A DNA stretch of 64,000 nt from Bombardia bombarda (lineage: Eukaryota > Ascomycota > Sordariomycetes > Sordariales > Lasiosphaeriaceae). The notes under the pieces are model-generated. The model did no database searches and had not been told where the DNA came from. It saw only the letters and a program-made list of their open reading frames with translations. Positions 11,679-24,094 of the stretch are shown here, in pieces (the stretch's first letter is position 1; each line of letters starts with the position of its first letter). The stretch covers positions 5,355,001 to 5,419,000 of the forward strand of contig JAULSR010000001.1 of the NCBI GenBank assembly GCA_030512295.1, read 5' to 3'. Position numbers and translations under genes: made by a program.

Positions 11679-13560
11679 GCTATTTTTGCTTGATTGGTTG
11701 ATAGATGAAGCAGAGCAGATGGGTAAAGATAGTTATCTTCTTCTTTTTCTTCTCTCTCTCTAATTAACACGCAGCCTGCTCGCGCGAGACGTGCGACACG
11801 GCGACATTCGGGCGTACAAAAGCATGGGAAATATGTCATAATCTCATTTGATCGGGCAGGGTGTGGTTTGGTGTTGAGGGATAGGGGTGGACATTTCGAC
11901 GATTGTTTCAGCGAATTCAAACATAGCTACAAGCATCGACAACGATCAGCTATCTCAATGGTTGGTTTATACTGGTCTTGGGTCATGAGGGTGGCAGGTT
12001 ATGATCGGGTATTGATGAAACACGGACGCGGTTTGTATTTATCTCGAGGGCGTGCAGGCGTAATCGGCGCTTGTTTGCTGTGGTCGTCGATAAGGAGGGC
12101 TACGTCCGGTCCAAAAGGGGAAGGATATCGTTTATGCATATTACCGACGAACAACAGCGTTTACCCATCAGCGCTGCTGCCGCTCCTGTGAGCACAACCA
12201 ACAACCACCATACCGTTATCGAACCACTTGCTTCCAAACTCGACTACCGCTCGTATTACCTGCAACTTGACAAGATCAATCATATACAGCTTGCGCCTTT
12301 TAGTTCATCTACGCCTAGCTGCCAAGCCGAATTTGTGCGTGCGGCGTCTGCTATATAGGTCTCGAAAATATACACCAACCATAGTTACCTCGGGTTTGTT
12401 ATTAGAGCGAAGCGAGCAAATCTACCGATAACCACCATCGCCCTCATCAACACCATTACCACCACCACCCAACGAGTATCCAGCTAGCCAGGGAAGCATA
12501 GCAGATAACACCAGTTGGTCGTTGGTTTCCAGACAGCGAGAAGGCGAGAGCGAGGCTGGAGCCAGTCGGTCACAGGCAGGAGGACGAAGAAAAGAAAGAA
12601 AAAGAACGTAGACACAGGAAAAGGATTGTGAATGCTAGACCCAGATGTACATGTAACACCCTATCCAAGGCGATTCACTTTTCTTCTTCTTTGCAATTTA
12701 GGAGAATGTCCAAAGGAGTGGTAAAAAAATTGAAAGGGATGGGTCAAAGGGGAGTAAGTATTTGGTGGGGGAAAGAAGCAAGTGTAAATGGAGCGAAAAG
12801 AAGAGGTAGTTAGGAAGGAGAAGCGAGGAAAAATAACGAAGGCACTACTAGTATTTAATACGACGAGCGAGTGATTAGGCACCTACCTGGTTTGACGTGC
12901 TCGTCGGCCAACATTACTTACCCGCCATGATGGTGATAGGGGGGAGTCATGGTGGTTGTGGGTTGCGGTCGTGGTTTGGTTTAGCGGCTCAGCGGTCAAT
13001 GAAAAGGAAAGCAGAGTAACTAAAACTCTACACGGTATCCCCTTAAATAAATGCAAAGCGTGTGTGAACAAGTAGGGGCGCATATCTGCCTGTCTTGCTT
13101 AGTGAAGTGATAAGATGCATGGGTAAGGTAGGTATGTGCGTACCTACGCGAATACATCCGTCTCTGGAAGTGCAAGTTCACTCTGATATGTGTATCTATC
13201 GTATCATGTAATAACTGTGTTAGCCGTCTCTCTGCCTGCATGTCTCTCTGGGTAGAGATGTCTGAATTGTTTTTTAATTAGTATTCTCGTAGTATATATA
13301 GTAAGACAGCCAAGTTCTCCTTGGTACTCACGTTATTAAGTTCCAGAGGGTGATAGATGTGAAGAGGGGTGAGATGACGGTTTTAAGCAGGTTCTCTTAC
13401 TGAACTTGCATGGTTATAACACAGGAAAAGTAACATAGTTTTAAGATGCAAGAAACACAACCGTTACAACCAGTGGCATAGTCAAGTCTATCTCGCTAAA
13501 AACAAAAAGGCAAATGTTAACCAACCATCCACGACGTTGATCATTCACAAGCAGAAGTAA
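11679..13560. other. Intergenic region, no recognisable gene
   Basis: About 1.9 kb between UBP and the tRNA. 12400-12900 is CT-rich on the minus strand. An ATGGCGG|GTAAGT string on the minus strand at 12926 looks like a spliced start, but no coding exon follows. Nothing else recognised. Confidence 0.55.
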
Positions 13561-13632
13561 AGGACTACCCAGGGGTCGAACCTGGAACCTTCTGATTCGT
13601 AGTCAGACGCTCTGCCATTGAGCCAGCAGTCC
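13561..13632 (-). tRNA. tRNA-Arg (anticodon ACG)
   Basis: A 72-nt cloverleaf on the minus strand. The acceptor stem GGACTGC pairs with GTAGTCC (one G-U). The D arm GCTC...GAGC carries AATGGCA in its loop. The anticodon stem TCTGA/TCAGA encloses loop CTACGAA, anticodon ACG (I34 reading CGU/CGC/CGA). The T arm holds the B box GGTTCGACCCC. No intron. The nearest T-run (TTTTTGTTTTT) lies about 50 bases downstream. Confidence 0.95.
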
Positions 13633-14904
13633 TTGTTAAGGCGAGCTTCTGAAGATATTCAGCTGCTTCGATAGAGAATTGTGGCGATGATGCTTGTTTA
13701 TAATGAAGAGAAGAGACTGAAGGTGTGGATTCGTGGGTGGGACAGTCGGTGGGCGAGTGTGTGGATTGTCGGGGGTGTAAGTGGGCCGTTGTGTTGTCAA
13801 GAAATTTGCCATGAGTCGGGCAGCTTGGGATACTGCAATGGTAGGAGAGAGAAAATGGTGAGGAGTGATATGTATCTAAAAGTGATGCCTCTATGTAGCT
13901 TGACCATGAGGAGATAGAAGTGATAATGATCTTGACAAAACTCTGTGTACCTTATGCAAACTGGTCATGAAAGGGCGAAACTTGTCATCCAAGCTGATAT
14001 CTGGCAAACCAGAAGTCTATACTTAAGTGGACGTTATAACTGTTTTAACAACTTTTCTTTTGGTTGTCAAGCCTGGCCGATCTCGTGCACAATTTGGTGC
14101 TAACCTCGTCCTAATATCCTATTTACACGATCAAATCAGCAATTGGACTAAACAGCTGAAACTGGACCTCAAACACACACACACTCATCACGTTATCTTG
14201 CCTTGCGTGATACGGTGATATATCTGGGTATAAATTCAATTTCTATTCCCAAGACCCAAACACATTTATTGTACGTAGGGAGATAAGATATACACAACAG
14301 CCTCGTCATTATGCTAGCAGCGATCCATCTTGTAATGTTGCAAGTACCAACCTAGGGAGGTAGATAGTAAATACAATACACGATCCGCCCAATCCCCTTT
14401 CTGTTGATTTATCTTCCATTCATTCGAGCCAAGCAAGCCTTTTGATAATGCTAATAATTACAGACTGCCTCCCCCCCTCTCTCCCTGCCTGCCTGTTAGC
14501 CTTTCAAACCGAACTTGTCAACCTGCCTGCCTTGTCTGCTTCCACTACCGCCCCTATGCATGAATCAGTAAGTCGAGAACCAGCCCACGATCCGTTCTCC
14601 CATGACTCTTTGTGTAAGTAAGTAACGGAACAAGATTAAAACCGAGATAAACAATACACCCACCATTGGCCTCCCTCTCCAAGTAGAAAATGAGAGAGTG
14701 ACAAAATTCGGGACAAAAAAAGAACGCCTGGCCCTTTTTCACGCACTAACCCATAACCACAGCCGCAAATAGCATCTCAACACCTGTTGTCGTCCAGGGG
14801 TACTAACAAACTGAAGAGCAACGCCCCTAAAAGGGGGTGAGGTGAGCAAGCAACACAACGAGAAGCAAAACAACAACATAAAACCGTGTCTCACGACATC
14901 AATC
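13633..14904. other. Intergenic region
   Basis: About 1.3 kb holding the 3' flank of the minus-strand LRR gene and the tRNA upstream region. A short (AC)n run at 14173-14184 and a C/T-rich tract at 14460-14500 are visible; no gene seen. Confidence 0.6.
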
Positions 14905-17900
14905 CTAGTTGTTCTCCACCACCACCGCCGAGGAAGAAGAAGAAGGAGAAGCAGCACCTCCAGTATTAGAAGAATCCACCTTCTTCCCATCCCCCTCCTC
15001 AGCCGACCCGCCGACCTTGACATTGACATTTGCCCTCGCCATCTCCTGGCTCTCGACAAACATCTCCCAATGCATGGGGTCAGCGTCCCGCAGCCTCTGC
15101 AGGATATACTCCTTCCTCTCCTGGAACACCTTCACGACCCCCTTCTCCGCCACCTCTCTGCTCAGCTCCTCATCATGCAACTCATCCAGCAGCTCATGCA
15201 GAAACCTCACATGGTTCGGGTCCGCCCCAACCATCTCGACGCCCGACAGCAGCTGATAATGCTCCGGCTTGACGATGCCCAGACGGAAGGTGTGACCTGC
15301 GCGGAGGACGCGGCCCTCCTCGTTGGCGATGGCCTTGGACGTCAGGCTGATGATGGAGTTTGACCGCAGGAGCTGCGACGACGGCCGCACCTTCCTGAAT
15401 GAATCTTGGTCCTGGTCGGCCTCGTCTTCGTTGTCCGAGATGCAGGCCACCTCCGATTGACGTGCCAAGTGATCTGCGTCGGTGGACGAAGATAGCGACG
15501 TGCCCAGCTGCTTCTCGCTTGCCGCAGCATCCTCCTCGGCCGACGAAATGCCGCCGATGGCGCTATCTGCTGCTGACTCACGTGTATCGGGGAACTCGTC
15601 CTCAAAACGCCTGATGATGCCCTTGAGCGTGCTATCAAGAAACATGAGGCGGTCTGTAGATCATGTTAGCAACCATCTTCCGAGTAAATCATGGAAAGAG
15701 AGAAGACATACGGTAGGCATGCGTATCCTGTCCCGACGCCGCCCGTGCCTTGGTCAGCGCTGGCTGCAGTCTATACCTCAGCTTCCTCGCGCTCAACAGC
15801 AAATGTTTCGACGTCTCCTTAGCCTTGCCGCTCGGTCTCGCCAGACTGCTCGACCTACTAGGCACCGGTATCCCATTCTCCACATCCCTAATGAACTCGC
15901 CAGATTGCCTCCTGGACTCGTCGCCGCGGTTCTTAAGACAGCAAGTCAGGGCCTTGACCAGACCACTGCCACCAATAACATAATCATCATCCGGCGCCGT
16001 GCCCACGTCCAGATCCATATCATACGGCTCTGTGACATCGTGGCCAACCAGCCGCTGCAGCACATCGGGATACTCAGGCTCCGAGATAGCCGACGCCGAA
16101 TCTAGCTGCGATGATGCCGTCAGGTCTGGCAGCACTGGCAGGCGCTCCATATTGTAAAGGCAGTGGGCAACGACCTGCTTGGCCATGGCTTTGACGAGAT
16201 CGCTCGACTGCTCACTGGGCACTTCGATATCTATCGCGACCAGGCTGCTCGAGACACGGGCGGCAGCCAGCAGCGACGCAAAGAGTGCGCACGCCTCTTC
16301 CTTGGTCTCTTCTGTGTTGGCATTTGTCGCCAGCTCGACCAGCTGTGGGTTTTCCATAAAGCTGACGTGGGCAAGACCAGACACCTCGGGGAGGATCTCG
16401 GCAAGCGCAATCGCCTGCTCCGTACTCAACCCACAGTCGGCGAGATGGATGCGCTTCAGGCACGGCATCTTTGGCAGGTATCTATAGCAGTCAAAGAGTT
16501 AGCAATAGTACATAAAATTATCAAAACACCACAAGATGTGACAGGACACATACCTCCTCAGCACCGAAATGGCGCTCGGATTCGTGCTAAACAGCTCATG
16601 GTTATGCGACAGGTCAATGAACCTGAAGACGCTCAGCTTGACCAGTTTCGGTAGCAGCTTACACAACGACGACGGCGTGAGGTTGCAGTCCGCTAGACTC
16701 AAAGCCCACAGCGGACAGTCCTCCTCATTCTCTATCATCAATGCATCGGCCAGCACACCAAGTTGGTCACGGAGGTCATTGCCGCCCAAATCAAGGCCCT
16801 CGGAGATTCCACTGCGCAGAAACCTTGCAACGTGCTCCAGCCCCTCGGCCCTGATATTATTATGCGCCAGACCAAGCCTCTTGATGCCACACTTGATAAC
16901 ACCATCAACGACAGTCCCCAGCTGCTCCGTATTCAGACCCGTCTCACCGAGGCTGAGCAGACCCAGCGTTGACCCTCCCAGCCGTTCACCGAGTGACTTG
17001 GCGAGGAGGTGGCACAGGTCCATCTGCTGGCGCTGGCCGCTTGCTGTTGTTGCGTAGCCATTCTGGCGTCCGTTACCAGCCTGCGGCTGAGGAAAGGGCA
17101 CGCCCGACAGATCCAAGCATTTGAGGGTCCGACAGAGGTAGACAAACAGACATACGTGCTTCCACCCTTCTGGCCCAAGCTTGTTATTCTTTAGCACCAG
17201 CCGCTCCACCACACCGCCCTGGCTCGTCAGCCCATCCGCATCAGAGAGCGGCCGCCGCTTCTTGGCTGCGACCGCCACCTTCCTCGCAGCCAGCAGACCG
17301 GCGAGAATGACACGCAAACCCTCGTCCGCCAGGCCGCAGTTCTCCAGAATGACCTCCTTCACCGGCACAATGGCCAGGTAGTCGCCCAGTGTGACGAGAT
17401 CGGCCAGCTGCATCCAGTACCCGGTGAGGTCCAGCCGGTCGACCATGCCCGGCTCGGACGAGTTGGCGGGGTTCGAGAGCTGCTCCGTAATCTTCTTCAG
17501 GATCGGCGTCTCCCGCAGTTGGCAGCAACGGCGATATATCCTGACGGGGTTGATGGTCGGCATGGCCTGGGTCCTCTGTTGTACCTCGTGGCGAGGCGCT
17601 GCTGACCCGGCGTCGCTCAGGGACGAGTCGCTGTCCATGTGAATCTCCATAGGGATCGTGCCGTTCGCCTCGGCGAGTTTGCGCTTCTTCTCTTTCCTGG
17701 CCTTTCTTTCCTCTTCGCTCTTCTTCTTCTTCTCCTTCTTCTTCATGTCGGCCGCGTTCTTGCCCGGCGGCTGGTTATCAGTCGACGGCTCTGACCCCTT
17801 GGGTGGTTTGTCGGCGCCGGTGCTCTCTTTCTTGGACTTTGGCGACGAGGACTCCTTCGACAGCGCCTCGTCGCTGGCAGTAGGAGTGGTCGCCTTGGTT

Positions 17901-18784
17901 TCGCCCTCCTCCGACTCCTTCAGTGAATCACCATCCTTGGACCGCCTGAGAGCTTCTCCCTCGCCCTTCTCCTTGATCTTCCTCTTCTGATCCTTGTCGC
18001 CCTTGTCACTCCCCCTGTCGAACAGCTTCTTGCCGCACGACTCCTCGGCATACTTAGGCATGGGGGCGATCTCGACATCGACGCAAAACGCCACCCTCCG
18101 TAGTTTGGCTTGATTTAGGCCCGAGATCTCACAGCGCTCCCTGTGCTGGTCGACATTCAGGACGCGACGCTCCACCAGGCCGTGGTTGTGTGGCTTTACA
18201 TTCGGGTTCAAGTTCCCGTTTGAGATGGACAAGCGCCGGAAGACATGCATGATGCCGGCCTGGGCTGAGGACCGTGGCGGAGCGGGGGTGTAGGGGCCCT
18301 CGCCCTCGTTCTTTGAGGCATGCTGGAGGACGGCGTTCTTGGCCGGGTTGGCCTTTGGCACCGAGAGCTCGGCGGGCTTGGGCTGGGTGGTGGTGGCTTG
18401 CGGGGGACTCTGGGCGGTGCCGGACGAGAATTTGGATGAGATATTGGAGAACCAAGAGCCCCTTCTCTGAGGGGAGGCACCGACGGGCGACGACGACTGC
18501 GACAACCTCTTGTCGTCCGAGCTGGATCGCGGCAAGGATGGCCGTGTCGGAGTGCCTAACTTGACAGGAATCGGCCGTGCAGGTTCGCTCGTGGCTGGTT
18601 CTGTCTTGTTTCCATTGGCGCCTGTGGTTAATGTTGGTGTTGGTGGTGTTGAGTCGGCAGCGGCGGGCGGAGTACTTGAAACTAGAGAGCTGGGCGAGTC
18701 GTGCTGCTGCTGCTGCTGCTGCTGAGACGACGTCCTCTGGCGGAGGGCGATCTTGGAGACCTTGTCTAGTAATGGGAGCTTCAT
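14905..18784 (-). CDS. Large leucine-rich-repeat protein, fungal Mhp1-like
   Basis: Probably the conserved fungal protein annotated in some species as cell wall biogenesis protein Mhp1; its biochemical role is not established. Three exons: 16554-18784, 15712-16481 and 14905-15653, with introns of 72 and 58 nt. Phases close to give 1249 residues. The N-terminus MKLPLLDKVSKIALRQR is followed by a poly-Gln tract (residues 21-27) and a long Ser/Pro/Lys-rich disordered part with a Lys/Glu stretch around 350-375. RNI-type leucine-rich repeats run through residues 500-800: LVLKNNKLGPEGW, RLGLAHNNIRAEGLEHV, FRFIDLSHNHELF and RIHLADCGLSTEQA. The C-terminus is acidic and disordered. There is no signal peptide or membrane segment, so it is probably intracellular and acts as a scaffold (inference). 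The family call rests on memory of its general architecture. Confidence 0.72.
18702..18724. repeat. CTG/CAG trinucleotide run in LRR gene
   Basis: About eight CTG units (CAG on the coding strand) encode the poly-Gln tract near the N-terminus of the Mhp1-like protein. Trinucleotide runs like this commonly vary in length between strains. Confidence 0.85.
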
Positions 18785-21498
18785 TAGTTCACCTGTCTGG
18801 CATGTTCACCGCGGCCTACTTAGTGGCATTCGCAGCTTGTCAGGCAAAGTGGAAGAAGGTCTGCCATGACTTCCGAGGACGGTGCGAGAAAGATGTGGCA
18901 AGCAACTTAAACTCTGGGGGTGGACAGGGCGGACAGGGCGGACTGAGCGGGAGGGTAGGGCTCAGGGTATGTCTCTATTTGCGAACCTTTTGGATTCCCG
19001 TGGGTCATCCAACTAACATCGACACCATGGATGTGCTCCATCTCTGCTCTGCCGCATCAGGTGCTAGCTGGGATCAGGCCTGCTGCTGCCAACAGAAACG
19101 AACTGCGACTGACTGGGTGGACACTGTATTTTGAAAACTGGGGATTGGAAAGCGCGGTAAAGGTACAAAAAAGAGAGGCCGTGATAACTGCTGCCCGACG
19201 ACACGAACGGTAGGGGCAATCAAAGGTGCAGGATAGGTGGTCGAGTAGAGCAACGACACACGTGCGAGTGGGATGCAAATAGTCAGCTCAAAGTCAAGGA
19301 GAACTAGCCCAGTGTCGAGGGGCGTGGTCTAGACGGAAACAGCCCAGACGTTCATCTTGCCTTCTCTTCAGCCGCTGTTGCTAACTTGCCGCTGTACTTC
19401 AATGGCGAAGGGCCCTGCAAGTAGTACAGTACGTATCAGTTACAGAGGCACAGTACGTCGGTATTGTCGGTAATACGTGCTGTATTCAGTACCTGGTACC
19501 GTCATTCCAGGATCTGGGGTTTAAACTCTTTATTGGTGGGGTTTCGTCATTGGCGCTATCTGATGACAGGAGAGGCAACCATAGCGTTCGGCCGGCCCAA
19601 GAGGTATGCAGAACATAGAGTTTATGAAGGCGTAATCCAGCCCGGTAATGTGCTAAAGTATAAATCTGTAGTTTTCCCTCACTTTTTTCCAGGGGAAGAA
19701 CCATTGTTGTGAAATACGACAACTGTAATACCAGTAGAGTAGTAGTGCAATCCACCCCGCATTTACTAGACTAACTCTTCATGTACGCCCTCTCGTCTTC
19801 CGGTTACCAGTACTTTCCCTTCCATCGTAGATGAAGAAGAGGCAAGCGGGACTTTGTGGCTTATCGGATACACATACAGGCGTAAAGCTCACCTAATCAG
19901 CAAAAACGCACCGATTTTCGAGAGTCAGTTCGACGGGCGTGCATATTGATGTTGACACAGGCAGTGTCCCTGCTAAAGCCGAATCGGGAACATCATGGAA
20001 CGCACACCCACACCCTTCGAGCCCTTTGACATTTGCGCTGAAGAGGCAATCCACTGCGGACACAGTGAATCGAAATATCTCTGCCACAATCGTCTGTCTA
20101 TACCCACCTATCCACCGTAAAAAAAGATGAGAACGGGGAGCAAGGCAAAGGGGAAAATTTTGCTATGTTACGAAATCGCTGGTCGATCGTCTGAGCAGGA
20201 CAGGATACAAGGCGTCGAGGTGCATTGCACGACATCCGCACACCGCCCACTGAGGCCGTGTCTGGTCTGACATGCGTTCATCCAGGTAACTTGGGCAGAC
20301 GTCACACCCAATCGCTCGCAGCCATCCGCATGTGGAAGACGCAAAGTAACCAATAATGGATAGGGGTTCACCAAAGATGTGGGCACAACAAAAAGAAGCA
20401 GGGAGGCAGGGAGGGAGGTACCGAGTAAAACCGTACGTAAGAAGTAAACCTTTACACTACTAATACACATTTGCACGCATTACACCCCCACTGCTGCTCA
20501 TCGATACCAATCCGACCTTCCCCGGTGGGCGGTGGCCCTCCGATTTCCTACGGGATAACGTTACGTGGGACAGGACAGCTACTTAAACGCTTACCTCAGC
20601 CAATACTGTCTCTAATCTTACGACCTCCATGCGCTTCCTCCACAGAATTAACAAGCAGAGGACTAAATCTTTCTAACCGTGGCTGTATAGTTGAAAAGTG
20701 GCTTACTTATTAGTAGCACTCCATGTCGCCATATCGCACAGAGTACTCCAATCTCAGTCTTGTAATTGTTAATCTACCCATCTGTCGGTCAGGTCGATCA
20801 AGAGTACCAAGACGTCCATTTGGCCGGACAACTCCAACCTATCCCGCACCTGCCGGCGGAGATGGCTTTAGTACGAATACAATCCAGTACTGTGTACCTG
20901 TTCATGGTCTAAGGGCCCCAATTTTCCCGAAAGCGTACTGATTGTGCACGACGGCCACCGGCCTGTGTCATGCGTCTCGGCCTCCGAATTCCGCAGCCAG
21001 TCTCCGCCAGTGTATTTGGCGTCCAAATTTGCCTCACATGGGGGTTTGTCATGGTTCCGAGCCATCCCGAAACTGAAAAAAAGTGTCATCCGTCCTTTTC
21101 ACGCGCCTAATCTGATCTGGTAACCATATCGATCATCTGTCTGCTGTGAAATGACATCGCATCTTGTCCTCGTAACGATGTGGACGGCAAATCGCCAATG
21201 AAAGTCTTCATTTGCTGACCATGTGCCGCACCATCCTGGCAGGGGTCGTGGGTTGACAGCGGTTGTCACCGGCATGACGTGAAAGCACATGAAATCATAC
21301 CAACACGCATCTCACAAAGTGCACCGCGAACTTTAACAAGCATTTCACGTCCATCTAGAAAGTTGATTGGCTTTTAATGAACCCTGATCGTTAACCCCTC
21401 CCAGATGTGTACGAGAACGCCTAAAGAACAAGTAGCCATTTTGGCTAGACGAGGATCCCGATTCCGTTTCCGATTCCAATAATCCCAAGCAAAATCGT
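18785..21498. other. Intergenic region, no recognisable gene
   Basis: 2.7 kb upstream of the LRR gene and downstream of RPL5. Short ORFs (up to 185 codons at 18577-19134, overlapping the LRR exon antisense) have no recognisable motif. A minor GGACAGGGC repeat lies near 18925. No RNA gene recognised. Confidence 0.55.
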
Positions 21499-22671
21499 TT
21501 ACTCCTGACGGAGCTCGGCAATGCGCTCCTTGATGCGCTCTTGGCGCTGGTCGAAGGTGAGACGGACAGTCTTGTACTTGAGGGACTCGGCCTTCCACTC
21601 CTCCTTAGTCTTCTGGGGAGCATCGCTCTCGTACTTCTTGAAGGGGTCCTCGCGGATGGCCTTGTGGGCATCACCGTAGAGCTCCTCAAGTCCATCAGCC
21701 TCGACGTCGTCGTCGATGTACTTCTGGAACTGGGACTTGTAGCGCTCCTCATCGTCATCGGCGAGGGTCTCCATGTACTCAGCAACGTGGCCACCGAAGA
21801 TGTACTTCTTCAGAGTCTCGGCGTCGAGCGCCTTGGCCTCAATGTCGAAGCCGGGGAAACGGTTCTCGGAGTGGGGGACGAGGATGCCACCGTCGGAGGC
21901 GCCCTTCATGGCAGCGAAGACGCGGGCACCGGTGGAGGTGCGGGCAAGACCAACATCGAGGAAGGCCTTGAAGGGGCGGCGCTCGCCATCGTCGGTCTCG
22001 GCGGCCTCGGTAAGGGTGTACTCGCCATCAGCCTCCTCGACACCAGCGAAGTCCTCGTCCAAGCCAAGCTTCTTGAGGACACGGCGGGCGATGAGCAGAC
22101 CGGTGGCGTAAGCAGCAGCCCAGTTGGTAAGGCCGTGCTCGATGCCGTAGGCGCGGAGCTCGTGGGAGTAGGCGGCGCAGAAGACCTTGTCACCGCTGAT
22201 CTCGGAGGTCACGATCTGCATGATGATGTCGCGGTTGGTGAAGCGAACCACGAGCCTGTACTTGGGCGCATTGTACTTGTTCTTGGCCTGGGTGATCAGG
22301 CGCTTGCGAGCATAGTAGTCGGTCTTACCGGACCTTCTGCGCTTGTACTTGGTCTGGAAGCGACTGTAGGTAGACACACGATGGTCAGAACTCTCGCCCC
22401 GGTCTTCTGCCAACGCTGGCCTGCAAAGGGAAATTGCTCTCTGTTTGATAACTTACCTGTAGTACGCGCTGTTCTTGACAAGCTTGTGGAACACCTGCCA
22501 GTCACGAATAACCTCGAGTCAGCAATTTGCGCTTCAGAGATTCCCAATCCGAAGCATCTTGCATTGACTCTCCATCTGGGAATAGGAACCGGGGCAAGAC
22601 ACTTGACTGTCTGCTCACAGTACGACTGGTGATCATTGACAGCACCGTCGATATTGCTGCTGACTTACCAT
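21499..22671 (-). CDS. rpl5: 60S ribosomal protein L5 (uL18)
   Basis: Large-subunit protein that carries 5S rRNA with L11 into the pre-60S particle. Three exons: 22669-22671 (the ATG alone), 22457-22494 and 21499-22363; total 301 codons, the usual eukaryotic length. Splicing gives the conserved start MVFHKLVKNSAYYSRFQTKY. The body contains RRSGKTDYYARKRLITQ, YRLVVRFTNRDI, YGIEHGLTNWAAAYATG and the basic/acidic tail ending RIAELRQE. Introns are 174 and 93 nt, with GTAAGT donors at both. The ATG-only first exon is forced because GTGTTCCACAAG begins exon 2 in phase 0. It is divergent with the HAD phosphatase gene, 456 nt away. A 363-codon ORF on the opposite strand is a shadow of this gene. Confidence 0.97.
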
Positions 22672-23127
22672 CTTGACTGATTTTGCTGGGCGGTTGGGAC
22701 ACAACAAGGAAGGTCGGAATCGCGGTGGGTTGAGAGAGTTGATAATTCCAAGGCCGCCAAATATTTCGTGGGCGGAATTTTCACCCCACAGCCCTAAAGT
22801 GGGAACAGTGGTCGGGGACGAGGAGGGGCCCCCGAAGCGGTCGGCCACAAGCGATTACGTAAGTCTTGGGCAAGTTCGCTGTGAGGTGAAGCTAAGACCC
22901 GCTCGAGCCCGAGTATGATCTGTGCACCACCAACCTCCGCTGAATGCTGCTCAGCGCCGAGCCGAGGTAGCCAGCGACCTGGGACTTACGGACAGGGCCC
23001 CGAGTGCCGCAGGTCAAAGACCGAACAGGATATTGCTACCCGCATTCTCAGGCTTTCATATATCTTAGAGAAAATAATATGGACTCATCTCTACAACCTC
23101 ACCATTTCTGAATCGTATTAAGAAGTG
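22672..23127. promoter_or_regulatory. Divergent promoter RPL5 / HAD phosphatase
   Basis: The 456 nt between two start codons must hold both promoters. A CCCTAAA word at 22791 resembles the telo-box/HomolE-type words reported near fungal ribosomal protein genes. This is weak evidence, and no other element was identified. Confidence 0.4.
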
Positions 23128-24094
23128 ATGCACTCTGAAGATTATCCCATCGAGGTCGTGCTCGAAGCCATTGACGACATGTCACCAGCGGGCCGACCCA
23201 AGGTCTTCCTCTTCGATATCGGAGGTGTCTGTGTAAGTGCTTTAGACAACGAGAACATGCCAGTTTCCCCAGAAAACTAATATCAAACAGGTCCTCTCTC
23301 CATTTCAGTCCATCCTAAATTATGAGCTCAGTCTCGGCATCCCGCCAGGATGGGTCAACTACTCACTCTCCAAAACCGCCCCATCCGGCTTCTGGCACCG
23401 CCTCGAGACGGGTAGCATCCCGATGGACTCGCACTTCTTTGCAGGCTTCAGCCAGGACCTGCGGGACTCCGCCCGGTGGGAAGCCTTCTATCGTGCCCAA
23501 CAGGCCGCCAACCCAGCATTACCAAAAGAAATTCCTCCCGTCCCCGAGCTGGACGCCGAGTGGCTGTTCAACGACATGATGTCGGCAAGCAGTGCCCCCG
23601 ACCCATGGATGTTCCCGGCCCTCAAAGCCCTCAAGGCGAGTGGCAAATACATTGTTGCCGCGTTGAGCAACACCGTCATCTTCCCGACCGGCCATGAGCT
23701 CTCGCGGCTAAACCACCTGGACGACCCCGTGAGGAGTCTGTTTGACGTCTTTGTGTCTTCAGCCCATGTTGGGCTAAGGAAGCCCGATCGCAAAATATAT
23801 CAGCATGCGCTGGATAAAATAAACGAATTCGCCCGAGAGAACGCAGTTACCGACAGGGGCAAGACGCTCGGGTGGGTAGACGGGGTGAGGGCGGGGGATA
23901 TTGTATTCTTGGATGACATTGGCGAGAACCTGAAAGCGGCCAAGCAGGCTGGGTTCCGGACCATCAAGGTGCCTCTTGGGAAGGCATTTGAGGCTGTAGA
24001 AGAGTTGGAAGAGATCACTGGCTTGGAGCTAGCGGGCAACCATCCCAAAATTCCCGTCAAGCCCAATTTCAAGGGCACGAAAGCAAAGATTTGA
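23128..24094 (+). CDS. HAD-superfamily hydrolase (epoxide-hydrolase N-domain/ACAD10-like phosphatase fold)
   Basis: Probable cytosolic phosphatase of unknown substrate. Two exons, 23128-23232 and 23291-24094 (58-nt intron), give 302 codons. Motif I is FLFDIGGVC with the nucleophile Asp; the splice falls directly after it and exon 2 continues VLSPFQSILNYE. Motif II is AALSNTVIF (Ser), motif III is LRKPDRKIYQHAL (Lys) and motif IV is IVFLDDIGENLKAAKQAG (Asp-Asp). The second Asp of the usual DxD in motif I is Gly, as seen in several DIGGV/DFGGV members of this branch. ATG 23179 (MSPAGRPK) is an alternative start. There is no signal peptide. Confidence 0.85.

Noticed and set aside
12880..12926. 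Possible spliced gene start on the minus strand, ATGGCGG|GTAAGT
   Set aside because: No coding exon with a recognisable family or open phase follows on the minus strand down to the UBP 3' end; the nearest acceptor leads to a stop after ten codons.
18577..19134. 185-codon plus-strand ORF beside the LRR gene
   Set aside because: Overlaps the LRR first exon antisense and includes translated CTG repeats (poly-Ala); no motif.
21541..22632. 363-codon plus-strand ORF opposite RPL5, starting without ATG
   Set aside because: Shadow of the codon-biased RPL5 exon; crosses both RPL5 introns and has no recognisable domain.
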